From: Lonicera japonica
Taxonomy: Eukaryota > Streptophyta > Magnoliopsida > Dipsacales > Caprifoliaceae
Assembly: GCA_021464415.1 (NCBI GenBank)
Contig: CM038469.1
Span: 164,501 to 228,500, forward strand
Length of the DNA stretch: 64,000 nucleotides
Direction of reading: 5' to 3'
This document shows, one piece after another, positions 20,401-33,374 of this stretch. The position numbers and the translations under genes were made by a program. Under the pieces are notes generated by a model. That model did no database searches. It saw only the letters and a list, made by a program, of their open reading frames with translations, and was not told where the DNA came from. Numbering within the stretch: position 1 is the first letter of the stretch; the number at the start of each line of letters is the position of its first letter.

Positions 20401-20830
20401 TATTCGTTGTGGATAAGGGAGAAAAAGTTGGAGTGTTATCCAAGTCTTACCCTCTTTGGTCATTTTACTATTAACCCTAATGAGTAAGTGTAACCCTAAT
20501 TCTATATGTATAAATAAAAGAGGGAGGGCTCAGAATAAGGGTCGGTTGTTGAACACTCTGGCTGTTAGTAGATTACTCGCTAGCTTTTTTATTTGAGAGA
20601 GAGAGAGCTTGTAATTCATATCCTCCATTGATTTACAGCCTTGAGAGCTCAATATAATAACCATACACATAGAAATAGAGGACGTACTGTCGGATTAGCA
20701 TAAGTGCTTCCGGGAGAACCTACGTACCAAAAACAATCCTTTGTCTATTCTCACATTCTTACTACCATAACGAAACTCCTTTCCTCAAATCATTATCGTG
20801 GGTTGGGCCTAAATTTTGCACCACCTACAA
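17460..20830 (+). repeat. LTR-like remnant (W) interrupted by solo LTR Y
   Basis: Starts TGTAATGACCCATC at 17460 and runs to 17994, then resumes after Y at 20360. The right part has a TATA-like TGTATAAATAAAAGAG (about 20505), a GA-rich leader, and GAGGACGTACTGTCGGATTA, as in LTR leader regions. The right boundary is uncertain because no clear TG...CA end with duplication was found. Confidence 0.4.
18000..20354 (-). mobile_element. solo LTR Y (2355 bp) with TSD CCTCC
   Basis: On the + strand it runs TGTAATACCCCCGCC...CAGAGTGTTACA; on the minus strand TGTAACACTCTG...GGGGGTATTACA. CCTCC flanks it at 17995-17999 and 20355-20359. No primer site or gag adjoins, so it is a solo LTR. I give minus because the related fragment at 41997-42448 ends GGCGGGGGTGTTACA in the style of the primer-site side of element Z. 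Repeats of the type GGACCGGTATGCC occur near 19975-20115. Confidence 0.85.
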
Positions 20831-20835
20831 ATTTC

Positions 20836-20903
<68 letters not shown>

Positions 20904-20905
20904 TA
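20836..20905. repeat. TTA trinucleotide microsatellite (about 23 units)
   Basis: An uninterrupted (TTA)n run of about 70 bp. The matching site in X2 (about 28822-28848) has only a few units with one C interruption, so the tract expanded or shrank after the X duplication. Confidence 0.95.
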
Positions 20906-21267
20906 GATATATTAAAAAGTTTTCAAATTGAATGAGTTTTTACATAAATAATTTCAACTTAGACTGAATTTTAGAGTTACAAACTTAGAACTATCATTGC
21001 AGGACTTTTGACATTTTTTTAAGTTGAGCTCTTTTTCAGAGATTTTAAAATCACCGGATTTGATAAATCATAGAATTGTAAAATATCATGATTTTAAAAT
21101 TGCATGATTTATCAATTCTTTGTTCTTTTTATCTACGAGATTTTACATTTAAAATCTTAAATTTTCAAAATCATATTTTTTTTGTATGATTGGATTTAAT
21201 TCATGAAGAACTTACGCAAGATAAAACTTTTTTATTTATATACAATGGAACTTAAAGCAATAATGGC

Positions 21268-22547
21268 TATAGGTCAGAAAATACCCTAGAGGGGGGTGAA
21301 TAGGGTTTTTGAAACTTAATCTGGTTTTACAAATAGTTTCAAAAAGATTTAAAGTCTATATCAAGAACCAAGTCAATCAAAGAAGCAATCCCAATCCCAA
21401 TCAATAATGTGGCAATAAAATAAATAGCTAAAGATAAAAAGATTAAACCGAAGAAGCCTAAGACGTTTTGTTCACGCGGTTCCACTAAAATCGATTTTCT
21501 TACCGGTGAAAATCAAACCACTACAAGTGTATCTTTCTCACAGACTCACACAAGAATCCCTCTTGTTATTCTATGAGATAAACCTCTCATAATTTTGAGT
21601 AATGAAGTTGTTTAGTGACAAACACCAATGTACAATAATTCTCAAGTGTTTGGAAGATTACAATTGATGCTCACACTAGAGTTATCAAGTTTGATAAAAA
21701 ATGTATAGCTCAAATGAAGAATGATTGATCAAAATAATTGCTTGAATTTTTGTATGATGAAAATAGATGAAGAATGGAAATGAATAGTGATTCAGGATGG
21801 TTTGAATGTGTCTAGGAAGCCACATATATAGTCCTAAAAGAGATATGACCGTTTTAGGGAGTTGGTAGAAGTTTGGTGCCAAAAATGGTAAAAAAAATAA
21901 GAAATGCAACGGCTATATTTTGCACCATCAGTCGACTAATAGGCACTATCCTCCCAGTCAAAATCCCAAATTTTTAGTTTTTGCAATTTTGCTCCAAATT
22001 CAATTCTAATGCTTTGGGGATGTTAAAAACATGTTCCTAAGACACTTATTTTTATGAAAGCTCAAAACATGCTTGTTTGAATTCAATATGAATTTATTTT
22101 AAAAACCGATTTTTGTGAAATGATGTTTTTAAAAGCTTTTCAATTCAAACTTTTTTTGGATCAATCTAAGAATGCTATATGATATATTTAAGCTATAGAA
22201 ATAATTAAACAATAAATTTTACAATATTAACTTAAGGACTCACTTAATTTGAAATTAACGAGTTTTAAAGCGCTTAGAAAGTTTCTTCAGTTCTTCACTT
22301 GCTTTGAACTTTTATCCTCGTTGATTTGTCATTGAATGTTTGCTTTGATTAAGTTGTTAGGATTGATGCAAGCCAATGAGATTTGGAATACATTTAGAGG
22401 ATTGATTTCACTATCGGTTTTGTCGGTTTTGTTCCACGTATGATAATCATTAGATTGTGGCTATACTTAAAACATCACACAAATTAAATTACACATTATT
22501 AAATTATTGTTATTATTAAAACAAGATTAGTGATTTTTAGGTCAACA
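21268..22547 (-). mobile_element. SIRE-like solo LTR in X1 (TSD ATGGC)
   Basis: Minus strand reads TGTTGACCTAAAAATC...CACCCCCCTCTAGGGTATT...CTGACCTATA, 1280 bp. ATGGC flanks both ends (21263-21267 and 22548-22552). TGTTGACC at the start and the C-run followed by TCTAGGGT near the end are typical of SIRE-type copia LTRs and match 53127-54523. There is no internal region. Confidence 0.85.
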
Positions 22548-22552
22548 ATGGC

Positions 22553-23399
22553 TACTAAATATCTCATTACATTAGAAAATAATGTCAAAATTCTTACTAT
22601 TTAAACAATAGTGTAACGAGCATCATTAATGATATATATGTCGATGCAATAATTGAGAATTGAAGCTTGAAAAACTATAAAGTAGTAACATAATTTTTAA
22701 AAAAAAAAAAAACTACATGATCTAAACATAAACGAAAGCCAATCAAATTAAAGAATTCAACCTTAAAACTAAATTTTCTAATCACTAAAAAGCAACTAAA
22801 ACAAATCACTCAAAATTAGGTAAACAAAACAAAAGGTTTAAGAGCAACAAATAATAGTGGATAATATACTAGAACATTTTAGAATATAATCAAATGCATG
22901 CCACTTGCCATGATTATATTGAAAGATCTAATTTTGCATACTATATATAATGAGTTAATTAGTTGTGTTTGAGATCTTCCTATGAACTTGAATAGTTCAA
23001 AATTTTATAAATTCATTACTACCTTTCTCTCAATTAACGTAATATTTCATATTAAATTTTTCATCTCAAATTAATAATCAAATATTTATAGTACAGTGTT
23101 CTAATTCAAGGTTTAGTTTTAAATAAATAAAAAAAGAAATATTTGATAAATAAGAAGAGTAGGCTAAATACCACATTATTTTAAGTCGACGTCCTAACCT
23201 TTTAAGCGGATTTTAAAATCCAACAAATATAGGGGATTTTAAAATTTCATAATATCTCAAAAGAAAATTCTCGAATTATATAAATCTTAAAGATTATTTC
23301 AAAAGTAAATTCCTTAGGCAATAATTTATGGTTCTTTCAGTTGCGGACTTTAAGGGAGAAATGGAGCTTTACTAGCGCAAATATAATGGTTCGGTCCGC
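22553..23399. other. AT-rich non-coding DNA in X1
   Basis: About 850 bp without a supported gene. Small inverted repeats such as GGATTTTAAAATCC (near 23209) are visible. A degraded element is possible, but I cannot name one. The same DNA is in X2 (30501-31340) and, inverted, in X3 (about 40800-41640). Confidence 0.4.
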
Positions 23400-23573
23400 T
23401 CATCCCCACATCAAAGGACTGGCCACCTTCCCCTCCAACACTTCGTCGAAGAACGTGTTTTCGACCTCATATTGCTCTATTTGCAGAAGAGAGCAGAGGA
23501 CCTTGTGGCATTGACAGATTGGGGCTTTAACAAGGTTTCTAGACTCAGTCAGGATGTATGTCTCTACGTACAT
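23400..23573 (-). CDS. small open frame in X1 (57 aa, unknown)
   Basis: Reads MYVETYILTESRN...KAPICQCHK...LEGKVASPLMWG with a stop at 23400-23402. The frame is intact in all three X copies (X2 minus, ending 31348; X3 plus, 40619-40792), and composition is protein-like. It could be a captured exon scrap or chance: the copies are so similar that an open frame is weak evidence. I do not recognise it. Confidence 0.25.
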   Translation of the reverse strand: MYVETYILTESRNLVKAPICQCHKVLCSLLQIEQYEVENTFFDEVLEGKVASPLMWG

Positions 23574-23956
23574 TTGACGTATATAAAAAGGGCTTGTAAG
23601 ACCGTATAAGACAAGCTAGTACAGTTTACAAGATATTGAAACTCAAATCAAAATAGAGGGAAAATCGTCAAGCTTATCTTGTGGATGTACACATTGATCC
23701 TCCAGAGCATGCCGTGTAAATTAATTTTGCATAGATCTTAACATAAACATAATTTTGGATAACATTCATGCATCTATACAAATTAAAATACAGATCTTGG
23801 ACTAACATGATTCTACATAAATAATTTAATTGGAAAGATTCATTGATCTCAGTCTGTAGCAATAGCAAAATAATGGAGAGAGTGATGTTCTTTGAAGCAA
23901 AGCCATAGTAACATGTTTCTCTCTTTTGGCCTATACCTTTCTGTGTTGTATCGTAA

Positions 23957-24243
23957 TGTTGGAATACATAACTGATGGAATGATACCTATTATTATAGGC
24001 AGAGAAATGACCTAATTCTCTATCTGTCTATGACTCCCATTTACCATCCAAGTAGGATAGAGGTTAATCTGTAACTAATAAAGATAATGGTTATAAATAT
24101 CTAACTAATAGACATTTATCTGCAACTAATTGTACAGTTTAAGACTTGGCCAATTCCAATAATTTATTTATTTAATAAATCATCAAATAATAAAATGAGC
24201 TAATTATGTGGGCCACACAAGAATTAAATAATTAATTCTTACA
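23957..24243 (+). repeat. 287-bp LTR-like segment in X1
   Basis: Runs TGTTGGAATACATAA...ATTAATTCTTACA and is followed by TTCTCCCACTTGTCCC. It is exactly 287 bp in X1, X2 (33752-34038) and X3 (39949-40235, inverted). Short TG...CA ends and the following ATTCTCCCACTTG suggest a small copia-type LTR. No flanking duplication was found. Confidence 0.4.
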
Positions 24244-24545
24244 TTCTCCCACTTGTCCCATATAATACATGATTTAAATAAATAATCATTATGTGCACAA
24301 TATATTAGATTGGCGGTCTCCATAATTCGGTTATGATGAGTACCGTATTAAATAAACTACCAATGAGAGTCATGGAGGTTGTACATTAATAAGACGACAT
24401 ACTCCATTCCATATACTACAACACTAGCAATTTATCTAGCACAATCTATAAGCGAGAATTTTACTTAATGGTCCAATAATCGTCTTATCAAAGTATTTTC
24501 ATCTTACCATTAATCCTTAATAATACATGTATATAAATTAATAAG

Positions 24546-25795
24546 ATTTTGAGCACTAACTTTTACCTTTATTATTTCTAAAACCTCGAATTAAGTTTCG
24601 TCTTTTTCGAAAAGTTATTTATATTTATCAGACTAATTTTGAAAAGTATCGTTGTAATCGGGAAGTCGAATGAGCTAGTTTGGCCTTTTTTTTTTCTTTT
24701 ATTTAGAGAAAATCACATTTTGGTCCAAACTACCATTTTGTTTTACAATTTGGTCCAAGCTGATAGCACAATTTTTTTTACATTTTGGTCCACATCGTTT
24801 TTGACGAAATTGACCATCTTCTTCACTCCTTTAAACACCATTCCTGAACTTTTAGATCAGAGAATAAGCTCATATACTTCTAGAGAGAGATGGTCATTCA
24901 TGGGTAATTTTTAGCTCAAATTCAAGGATTTTGACCCGAAATCTCTAATTTCACTTGCTTTTCGCGTGGCGAATCCAATTTTGGGGTCGGTTTTCTCATT
25001 CGGTTGCTGTAGGCGGTCTATTAAGAGCTATATACTTCTGTCCAGAGGTTACTAAGGTGGGAACTTCCCTTCATTTCTTCATTATTTGCTTGAAAATTAT
25101 TGTATGAGTAGCAATACTAGATTTTCGATACCAAAACCTTACTTTTCTTTGCATGCATGTGGTTTATACTTGATATATAAAATATGAGCATGTTGATAAT
25201 TATTATATGAGTTGTTGATCATGAAATTAAGGGCTGATTGTAGTGCATGTTGGTATTTATGGGTTATTTGGAGATTTTGGTACCGAAATCGCTAGAAACG
25301 CTGCTTGCATGTTTAATAATAGAATTTTCATCAAAATTTATCAAATTTCAGAATGTTAATCATTTTAAAATCATATTTAAGTTTTAGGTTAAACATGCAT
25401 GAGGCGTTTGATAAGGTTATTAGCGGGTCTAGTATTACTTTTCTCACTAGTTTTTGCTAAATTATAGAAATTGAGAAATTTTGATTAAGACAAGTAAAAT
25501 TCATGGAAAATCTAAAAATTTGGATTATGTTATACTATTATTGATGGTTTTATTGTTGATCATTTTCGGTATAATGACATGATTATAAAAGAAAAGTGAT
25601 ATTCTACTAAACTTTAGTGTTAAAGGGGTAAATTGTGTAATTAATCAAAGAATTGTACTATAGTTAAACTTTATAATTATTTAAGCTTGTGATAACATAT
25701 TATCTAGTGGGTAACATTATTAAGATCACATGGGATACACTTGTTGATTTTATAAATATTGCCCTGAGCACAACTACTACCTAGTGGTTTGTTGA
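24546..25795 (+). repeat. truncated Z LTR (left arm, + orientation)
   Basis: Matches about 35345-36605 of the full Z LTR, lacking its first ~55 bp and its last ~880 bp. It joins X1 at GAGCACTAAC on the left and a reversed gag piece on the right, at TTTGTTGATATCCGATGC. The same two joints appear mirrored in the right arm (38390 and 39645). Confidence 0.85.
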
Positions 25796-26361
25796 TATCC
25801 GATGCTTACAACAGGAGGAAGAGGGGATATAAACTGATTCCCAAACTCCCTACAAAACACCTCCTAGGAATTCATCTCCACCATCCTACTTTGCATCCTT
25901 CACCAACCATGGGCAAACCCGGATAGCTTAGAAGCTGCTAACCTGGGGCGTAAGGCATCAGGAGCTTCGATCAAATCCAGTTTTTCATTTACATTGAACA
26001 ACCATGATTCTGCGTCTTCAGGACCTTTAGTCCCCTCAAACTTAGCAGGTTCTAACCGATTGAACGACCTCAGGAATTTAGCCTGATTTCCCCCATGATT
26101 CTGAATAGCTTCTTCCTCTACACTCCTATCATGTTCTCCATTATCGGGATTCCTAATAGTTTGAGGACGGTTCCTATGGGCATCAGCAGCTGAACCAGAA
26201 GAGGCTTTCATAACGTCTTTTAATTCCCTTATAAAATCCTTCATCATCATCTTCATAGAGGACATAAAACTACGGCTACTATAATGGTTCCCCAAACCTT
26301 CTCCCTCACCAGTTGAGGATTCAACAACAGGCATGTTACTAGTCGAACGTCTAGGCGGCAT
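25796..26361 (-). pseudogene. gag: gag fragment of element Z (left arm)
   Basis: Starts MPPRRSTSNMPVVESS at 26361 and has FIRELKDVMKASSG and the gag core FNRLEPAKFEGTKGPEDAES, then KLSGFAHGW before a TGA. Homologous sense continues past the stop to about 25800, where the sequence jumps into an inverted LTR piece. It is the Ty3 gag N-terminal half only; no zinc knuckle or pol. The right-arm copy is at 37821-38390. Confidence 0.8.
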
Positions 26362-26694
26362 TCTATAGGAGAAAAAATAGAAGAGTTCAATCCACAATAA
26401 TGATCATAACCAAACAGGATATCAGCCAAGAAAGACATCAAAACAAATTCGATCAATAATAAAGTGGGTCATCAAGTTCCACTCTAATAAGCTACAGTAG
26501 ATAGATGCTTTATAAAATAATCAACTGTTGCGCATACAGTTAATTATAGTTTAATTCATCCGTCACCTATGCCTACTAGTAGTGTTACTATAAATTTTCT
26601 GACTCGATACGGTCATGCACTGGAAGAAAAGAGTGATCCTAACTACCCGTACCCCGGTCGAAAAAAAAATTGAACCTATACCTCTAATACCAAC

Positions 26695-27985
26695 TGTAAC
26701 AACCCGCCTAATTAAACAGGTGTTAACGAATGCTGCATTTAATTAACAGCAGATAAATAAAAGAATACAATCGATGATTTAATCAAAGGTAGAGAAATCC
26801 AACGAAAATTCGGCATAAAGTATTCGTAACTCGAGAAAAACCATCCTGTTGACAAATATAGCAGCTACATAGAATACTTCTCAACTGGATTTCAATCCAA
26901 ATACAAAATAGTCTAATATAATAATTCAAGTATAATCTTCCAACAGGCTAAAATCCAAACACAAATCCAAGTCCGACAGTAATACAAATTAATACATCCA
27001 TAGGTAACAGAAAGTACTCAAACTAAATTCAATATTACAAGTACCACAAATTAAGATAAAATGACAACTAAATTCATAGAGGCATCAGAGACGACTCTAA
27101 GATGAACTCGGACCTGAACCACGACCTCTACCCAAAACACTAGGTGTACCTGAAAGAAAAATGAGGGAATGACCCACGACTGGCCCAGTGGGATTATAGG
27201 AAAACCGAAATACAATGCATGGACATATCTCAATATAAAAAATAATTCGATTTACCTTGAATTCATTAACAAGAATTTCCAAGATTACATTAATTAATAA
27301 GGAAAATCCATTTATTATACCATAATATATGTCAATTATTATCCACGTGTAACATACACGGTAACTGCATAAACGTCCATCCACCACCTCCTCATCCTCG
27401 ACCTAATACCGGTACTAGATGGAATAATACGCTTATAAACGCACCCCACCTTACCGTGGGCCTGTGCATTGGTAACCAGATTTTTAACACCCCATCTTTA
27501 CCATGGGTCTGTGCAATAACATAACTCAAGCATTTCTATATCGGTGCTTATCCGGTTCCAATAATCTCAACATAATCAACAAACCACTAGGTAGTAATTG
27601 TGCTCAGGGAAATATTTATAAAATCAACAAGTGTATCCCATGTGATCTTAATAATGTTACCCACTAGATAATATGTTATCACGTGCTTAAATAATTATAA
27701 AGTTTAACTATAGTACCATTCTTGGATTAATTACACAATTTGCCCCTTTAACACTAAAGTTTAGTAGAATATTACTTTTCTTTTATAATCATGTCATTAT
27801 ACAGAAAATGATCAACAATAAAACCATCAATAATAGTAAAACATAATCCAAATTTTTAGATTTTCCATGAATTTTACTTGTCTTAATCAAAATTTCTCAA
27901 TTTTTATAATTTAGCAAAGATTAGTGAGAAAAGTAAAATACTAGACCCGCTAATAACCTTATCAAACGCATCATGCATGTTTAAG
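26695..27985 (-). repeat. Z LTR, 3' part (left arm, minus orientation), with primer site
   Basis: Minus strand ends GGCGGGTTGTTACA at 26695, followed at once by GTTGGTATTAGAGG, a mutated tRNA-Met primer site (TGGTATCAGAG type). The segment matches about 36178-37487 of the full Z LTR. At 27985 it switches abruptly to solo LTR Y sequence, so the 5' part of the LTR is missing. Confidence 0.85.
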
Positions 27986-29217
27986 CTAAAATAGAGTACC
28001 AGTCCACAATATAAATTTTCCCCAATTTTTATACGCCGGACCGATATGCAGGAACCCCATACCGGTATGCAGCCAAATTCTTCCCAAAATCTCATGCACC
28101 GGACCGGTATTCCAAAAACCCAATACTAGCCCGTGAGTAAACTTTTTCCCCATTTTGTTTTAACCATAACATCTCGCTCGGAACTCCGATTGAGACGATC
28201 TTTATATCCACTGAAAGGTAATCCAAAGATATACAACTTTCAGAAGGAACTTTTTCCCAAATTATGGATAAAAAAATTTAGAAATGCAAATTCCACACCA
28301 TGTCTACTTAAAACAACGTAATTTTTATTAAAATAAACACAGAGTGTTACACCTCCACTACACCACTACAAACGTACATTTTTAGAAGTTATTCGTTGTG
28401 GATAAGGGAGAAAAAGTTGGAGTGTTATCCAAGTCTTACCCTCTTTGGTCATTTTACTATTAACCCTAATGAGTAAGTGTAACCCTAATTCTATATATAT
28501 AAATAAAAAAGGGAGGGCTCAGAATAAGGTTCGGTTGTTGAACACTCTGGCTGTTAGTAGATTACTCGCTAGCTTTTTTATTTGAGAGAGAGAGCTTGTA
28601 ATTCATATCCTCCATTGATTTACAGCCTTGAGAGCTCAATATAATAACCATACACATAGAAATAGAGGACGTACTGTCGGATTAGCATAAGTGCTTCCGG
28701 GAGAACCTACGTACCAAAAAAAATCCTTTGTCTATTCTCACATTCTTACTACCATAACGAAATTCCTTTCCTCAAATCATTATCGTGGGTTGGGCCTAAA
28801 TTTTGCACCACCTACAAATTTCTATTATTATTACTATTATTATATTAGATATATTAAAAAGTTTTCGAATTGAATGAGTTTTTACATAAATAATTTCAAC
28901 TTAGACTGAATTTTAGAGTTACAAACTTAGAACTATCATTGCAAGACTTTTGACATTTTTTTAAGTTGCGCTCTTTTTTAGAGATTTTAAAATCACCGGA
29001 TTTGATAAATCATAGAATTGTAAAATATCGTGATTTTAAAATTGCATGATTTATCAATTCTTTGTTCTTTTTATCTATGAGATTTTACATTCAAAATCTT
29101 AAATTTTCAAAATCATATTTTTTTTGTATGATTGGATTCAATTCATGAAGAACTTAGGCAAGATAAAACTTTTTTTATATATATACAAGCAACACTGGAA
29201 CTTAAAGCAATAATGGC

Positions 29218-30495
29218 TATAGGTCAGAAAATACCCTAGAGGGGGTGAATAGAGTTTTTGAAACTTAATCTGGTTTTAAAAATAGTTTCAAAAAGATTTA
29301 AAGTCTATATCAAGAACCAAGTCAATCAAATAAGCAATCCCAATCCCAATCAATAATGTGGCAATAAAATAAATAGCTAAAGATAAAAAGATTAAACCAA
29401 AGAAGCCTAAGACGTTTTGTTCACGCGGTTCCACTAAAATCGATTTTGTTACCGGTGAAAATCAAACCACTACAAGTGTATTTTTCTCACAGACTCACAA
29501 GAATCCCTCTTGTTATTCTATGAGATAAACCTCTCAAAATTTTGAGTAATGAAGTTGTTTAGTGACAAACACCAATGTACAATAATTCTCAAGTGTTTGG
29601 AAGATTACAATTGATGCTCACACTAGAGTTATCAAGTTTGATAAAAAAAAATGTTAGCTCAAATGAAGAATGATTGATCAAAATAATTGCTTGAATCTTT
29701 ATATGATGAAAATAGATGAAGAATGGAAATGAATAGTGATTCAGGATGGTTTGAATGTATCTAGGAAGCCATATATATAGTCCTAAAAGACAGATGGATG
29801 CTTTAGGGGGTTGGTAGAAGTTTGGAGCCAAAATGGTAAAAAAATTAAGAAATCCAACGGTTATAGTTTGCACCATCAGTCGACTAATAGGCACTATCCT
29901 GCCAGTCAAAATCCCAAATTTTGGATTTTTGCAATTTTGCTCCAAATTCAATTCTAATGCTTTGGGGATGTTAAAAACATGTTCCTAAGACAAATATTTT
30001 TATGAAAGCTCAAAATATGCTTGTTTGAATTCAATATGAATTTATTTTAAAAACCAATTTTCGTGAAACGATGTTTTTAAAAGCTTTTCAATTCAAACTT
30101 TTTTTGGATCAATCTAAGAATGCTATATGATATATTTGAGCTATAGAAATAATTAAACAAGAAATTTTACAAGATTAACTTAAACACTCACTTAATTTGA
30201 AATTAACGAGTTTTCAAGCGCTTAGAAAGTTTTTTCGGTTCTTCACTTGCTTTAAACTTTTATCCTCATTGATTTGTCATTGAATGTTTGCTTTGATTAA
30301 GTTGTTAGGAGTGATGCAAGCCAATGAGATTTGGAATACATTTAGAGGATTGACTTCACTATCGGTTTTGTCGGTTTTGTTCCACGTATGATAATCATTA
30401 GATTGTGGCTATACTTAAAACATCACACAAGTTAAATTACACATTATTAAATTATTGTTATTATTAAAACTAGATTAGTGATTTTTAGGTCAACA
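29218..30495 (-). mobile_element. SIRE-like solo LTR in X2 (TSD ATGGC)
   Basis: Same insertion as 21268-22547, with the same ATGGC duplications (29213-29217 and 30496-30500), 1278 bp. It was carried along by duplication, not independently inserted. Confidence 0.85.
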
Positions 30496-31347
30496 ATGGC
30501 TACTAAATATCTCATTACATTAGAAAATAATGTCAAAATTCTTACTATTTAAACAATAGTGTAACGAGCATCATTAATGATATATATGTCGATGCAATAA
30601 TTGAGAATTGAAGCTTGAAAAATTATAAAGTAGTAACATAATTTTTTTTCTTTAAAAAACCTACATGATCTTAACATAAACGAAGGCTAATAAAATTAAA
30701 GAATTCAACCTTAAAACTAAATTTTCTAATCACTAAAAAGTAACTAAAACAAATCATTCAAAATTAGGTAAACAAAACAAAAGGTTTAAGAGCAACAAAT
30801 AATAGTGGATAATATACTAGAACATTTTAGAATATAATCAAATGCATGCCACTTGCCATGATTATATTGAAAGATCTAATTTTGCATACTATATATAATG
30901 AGTTAATTAGTTGTGTTTGAGATCTTCCTATGAACTTGAATAGTTCAAAATTTTATAAATTCATTACTCCCTTTCTCTCAATTAACGTAATATTTCATAT
31001 TAAATTTTTCATCTCAAATTAATAATCAAATATTTATAGTATAGTATTGTAATTCAAGGTTTAGTTTTAAATAAATAAAAAAAGAAATATTTGATAAATA
31101 GGAAGAGTAGGCTAAATAACACATTATTTTAAGTAGACCTCCTAACCTTTTAAGCGGATTTTAAAATCCAGCAAATATAGGGGATTTTAAAATTTCATAA
31201 TATCTCAAAAGAAAATTCCCGAATTATCTAAATCTTAAAGATTATTTCAAAAGTAAATTCCTTAGGAAACAATTTATGGTTCTTTCAGTTGCGGACTTTA
31301 ATGGAAAAATGGAGGTTTACTAGCGCAAATCTGATGGTTCGGTCAGC

Positions 31348-31557
31348 TCATCCCCACATAGAAGGACTGACCTCCTTCCCCTCCAACACTTCGTCGAAGA
31401 ACATGTTTTCGACCTCATATTGCTCTATTTGCAGAAGAGAGCAGAGGACCATGTGGCATTGACAGATTGGGGCTTTAACAAGGTTTATAGACTTAGTCAG
31501 GATGTATGTCTTTACGTACATTTTACAGTGAAACTGCTTCTCATAAATGATATGCAT
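31348..31557 (-). CDS. small open frame in X2 (69 aa, unknown)
   Basis: X2 version of the 57-aa frame in X1, extended by 12 residues (MHIIYEKQFHCK) through the extra 36 bp kept only here; ends LEGKEVSPSMWG. Unrecognised; coding status doubtful. Confidence 0.22.
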   Translation of the reverse strand: MHIIYEKQFHCKMYVKTYILTKSINLVKAPICQCHMVLCSLLQIEQYEVENMFFDEVLEGKEVSPSMWG

Positions 31558-31566
31558 GATGTATAT

Positions 31567-33113
31567 TGTTGACCTAAGGTCTTAATCTTATTTTGATAAT
31601 AACAATAAATCAATCATGTGTAATTTAACATGTTTCTTGATATAAGTATACAGTTCATTTACTTGGAAAATTCAACAAAAACATGACCAGGATCAATCTT
31701 TCACTGTTCGATCATTGGACAAGACAAGGAAGATCAAATCTCTCAATGCAAATCATGAAACACAAAGGATCAAAAGACTATATGAAAAGCTTCTAAGAAA
31801 AAGTTTCAAATGAAGATCAATTCGAATAAACAAATCAAAGCATTCGAAGACTCGTTAATTCAGTAATTGAGTGAGTGCTTAAGATTTATGTAAAGTTACA
31901 TTATTGATCAAATCTTTATAGCTCAAACGTATTCATGCATCTTTTAAAGATTGATTCAAACAAGCTTGAAATTGAATTTATTTGAAAAACATCATTTTAC
32001 AAAGATCGAGTTTCAAAATAAATTCATATTAATTTTAAATGATCATATTTTAAGCTTTAATAAAAATAGGTATCCTAGCAACATATCTTTGAGGTTCACA
32101 AATCATTATAATTGTATTTGGAACTAAATTGTTAAATTGCAAAAATGTTTTTATTTTACATTTAAAATTCGCTCAATTTTTGCACAGTTTTGATCTAACG
32201 GTAAGATGGAGGCCTTCCCGAACTCCGATCATTTTGAAAGTTTTACAGTAGTTAAAGAAGATCTCCTAGAACGTTTGACTAAAATTTGAGCATGATCCAA
32301 CGGTCAAATTGGGATAAATTATCAAAACAAATTTTAATTTTTTTGTCAAAACTAGCTGTTGGAAAGTTTGAAAATGTATACCTTTGACCCAAAACCTCTT
32401 TTAATCATCCTCAACGGCCATATGGTTTTGCAAGCTATATATATGAGGTCCTAGACATATTTTAACACACCTTGAATCATTCTAATACTCTATTATTTAT
32501 ATATTCAAATATACAAAGATTCAAGAATACATTTTGATCAATCTTTCATCTTTTGAGCTATATATTTTTGATCAATCTTGATGACTCTAGTATGAGCTTC
32601 ATTTGTAATCTTCAAATACACTTAAGAGTTATTGTATTGGTGTGTATCACCACAAAGAATCCATTCTTCATTTCAAAAGAGAGTTTGTCTCTTTGTAAAG
32701 CAAGAGAGCATATCTTGTGAGATAGTGGGTATAGCTACATTGTGAGTGTTGTGTGTATAACAACATTTGTATTAAGGATTTAATCTTCACCCGAAAAGAT
32801 TGAATAGTGGAAATTCTCGGAAAACTAACCGAGCGAGGACGTATGGTTTAGGAAACCGAACTGTGAGGACAAAAAGTCTCAAGCTTCAAATTAGTTTAAT
32901 CTCTCTAAACTCAAGCTCTCTTTTTATTGCTTGTATTTTGAGATTCCTTATTAATTTGCTTGTCTTGGGATTGATTACTTGAAATTTATTATTTCCTTAA
33001 TATTGTTGCTTAGCTAAGTTACTTTGCTTAAATATTTTAAAAACGTTTTAATTCCACATTAAGTTTTTAAAACCCTATTCACCCCCCCCTCTAGGGTTGT
33101 TTTCCGTCCAACA
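31567..33113 (+). repeat. SIRE-like LTR forming the left part of a chimeric insertion
   Basis: TGTTGACCTAAGGTC...CACCCCCCCCTCTAGGG...CGTCCAACA, 1547 bp. TATAT precedes it (31562-31566) and the same 5 bp follow the TRIM LTR at 33375-33379. Right of 33113 there is not the usual primer site but 25 bp matching the end of the TRIM LTR. Confidence 0.8.
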
Positions 33114-33374
33114 AAACGGTAAGCACTTGATTCTCACAATTGGTATCAGAGGAGGTCACGGATTCGATACCTGGGGCGCGCCATTGTGGGGGGGGGATTG
33201 TTGGAGGTAAATCCACAATTGCGCTCCTCTCCGTGGTGAATCCGAAAGGTATATCCGATGTGCAGGTTATCGAATGCCATGGCGCTCTAATGGGCCTTGC
33301 GTATAAGGAAATAAAGTTGTGCCTTCGCCAACAGCTATAACTTTTGGCGCAACGATAAGCGCTTGATCCTCACA
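33114..33374 (+). mobile_element. TRIM-like miniature LTR element (5' LTR mostly replaced)
   Basis: A 5' LTR remnant ending GCACTTGATTCTCACA (33138), primer site ATTGGTATCAGAGG (33139-33152), about 45 bp of non-coding interior, a polypurine run of nine or more G (33186-33196), then a 3' LTR of 176 bp (33199-33374) from TGTTGGAGG to GCTTGATCCTCACA. Tiny LTRs, a primer site, a purine tract and no genes define a TRIM. The 5' LTR body is missing: SIRE LTR sequence stands in its place. Confidence 0.75.

Larger units (their letters stand above)
19994..24545 (+). repeat. duplicated unit X, copy 1 (X1)
   Basis: Matches 27986-34335 (X2, same orientation) almost throughout, and 39646-41996 (X3, inverted) for its right half. 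It includes the end of Y, the W leader, a TTA microsatellite, a SIRE-like solo LTR, AT-rich DNA, a small conserved reading frame and a 287-bp LTR-like piece. It is followed directly by a truncated Z LTR. The shared joint AATAAGAT|GAGCACTAAC in X1 and X3, absent in X2, shows that X1 and X3 derive from one event. Confidence 0.85.

Noticed and set aside
20704..20931. Open frame ending in a long tyrosine run
   Set aside because: It crosses the TTA microsatellite and an LTR leader; the X2 copy has a different, shorter product.
23674..23868. 64-aa frame (MLLLQTEINESFQ...) found in all three X copies
   Set aside because: Kept open because the copies are recent; no family resemblance, and a competing short frame on the same strand begins MALLQRTSLS. 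I see no reason to call it a gene.
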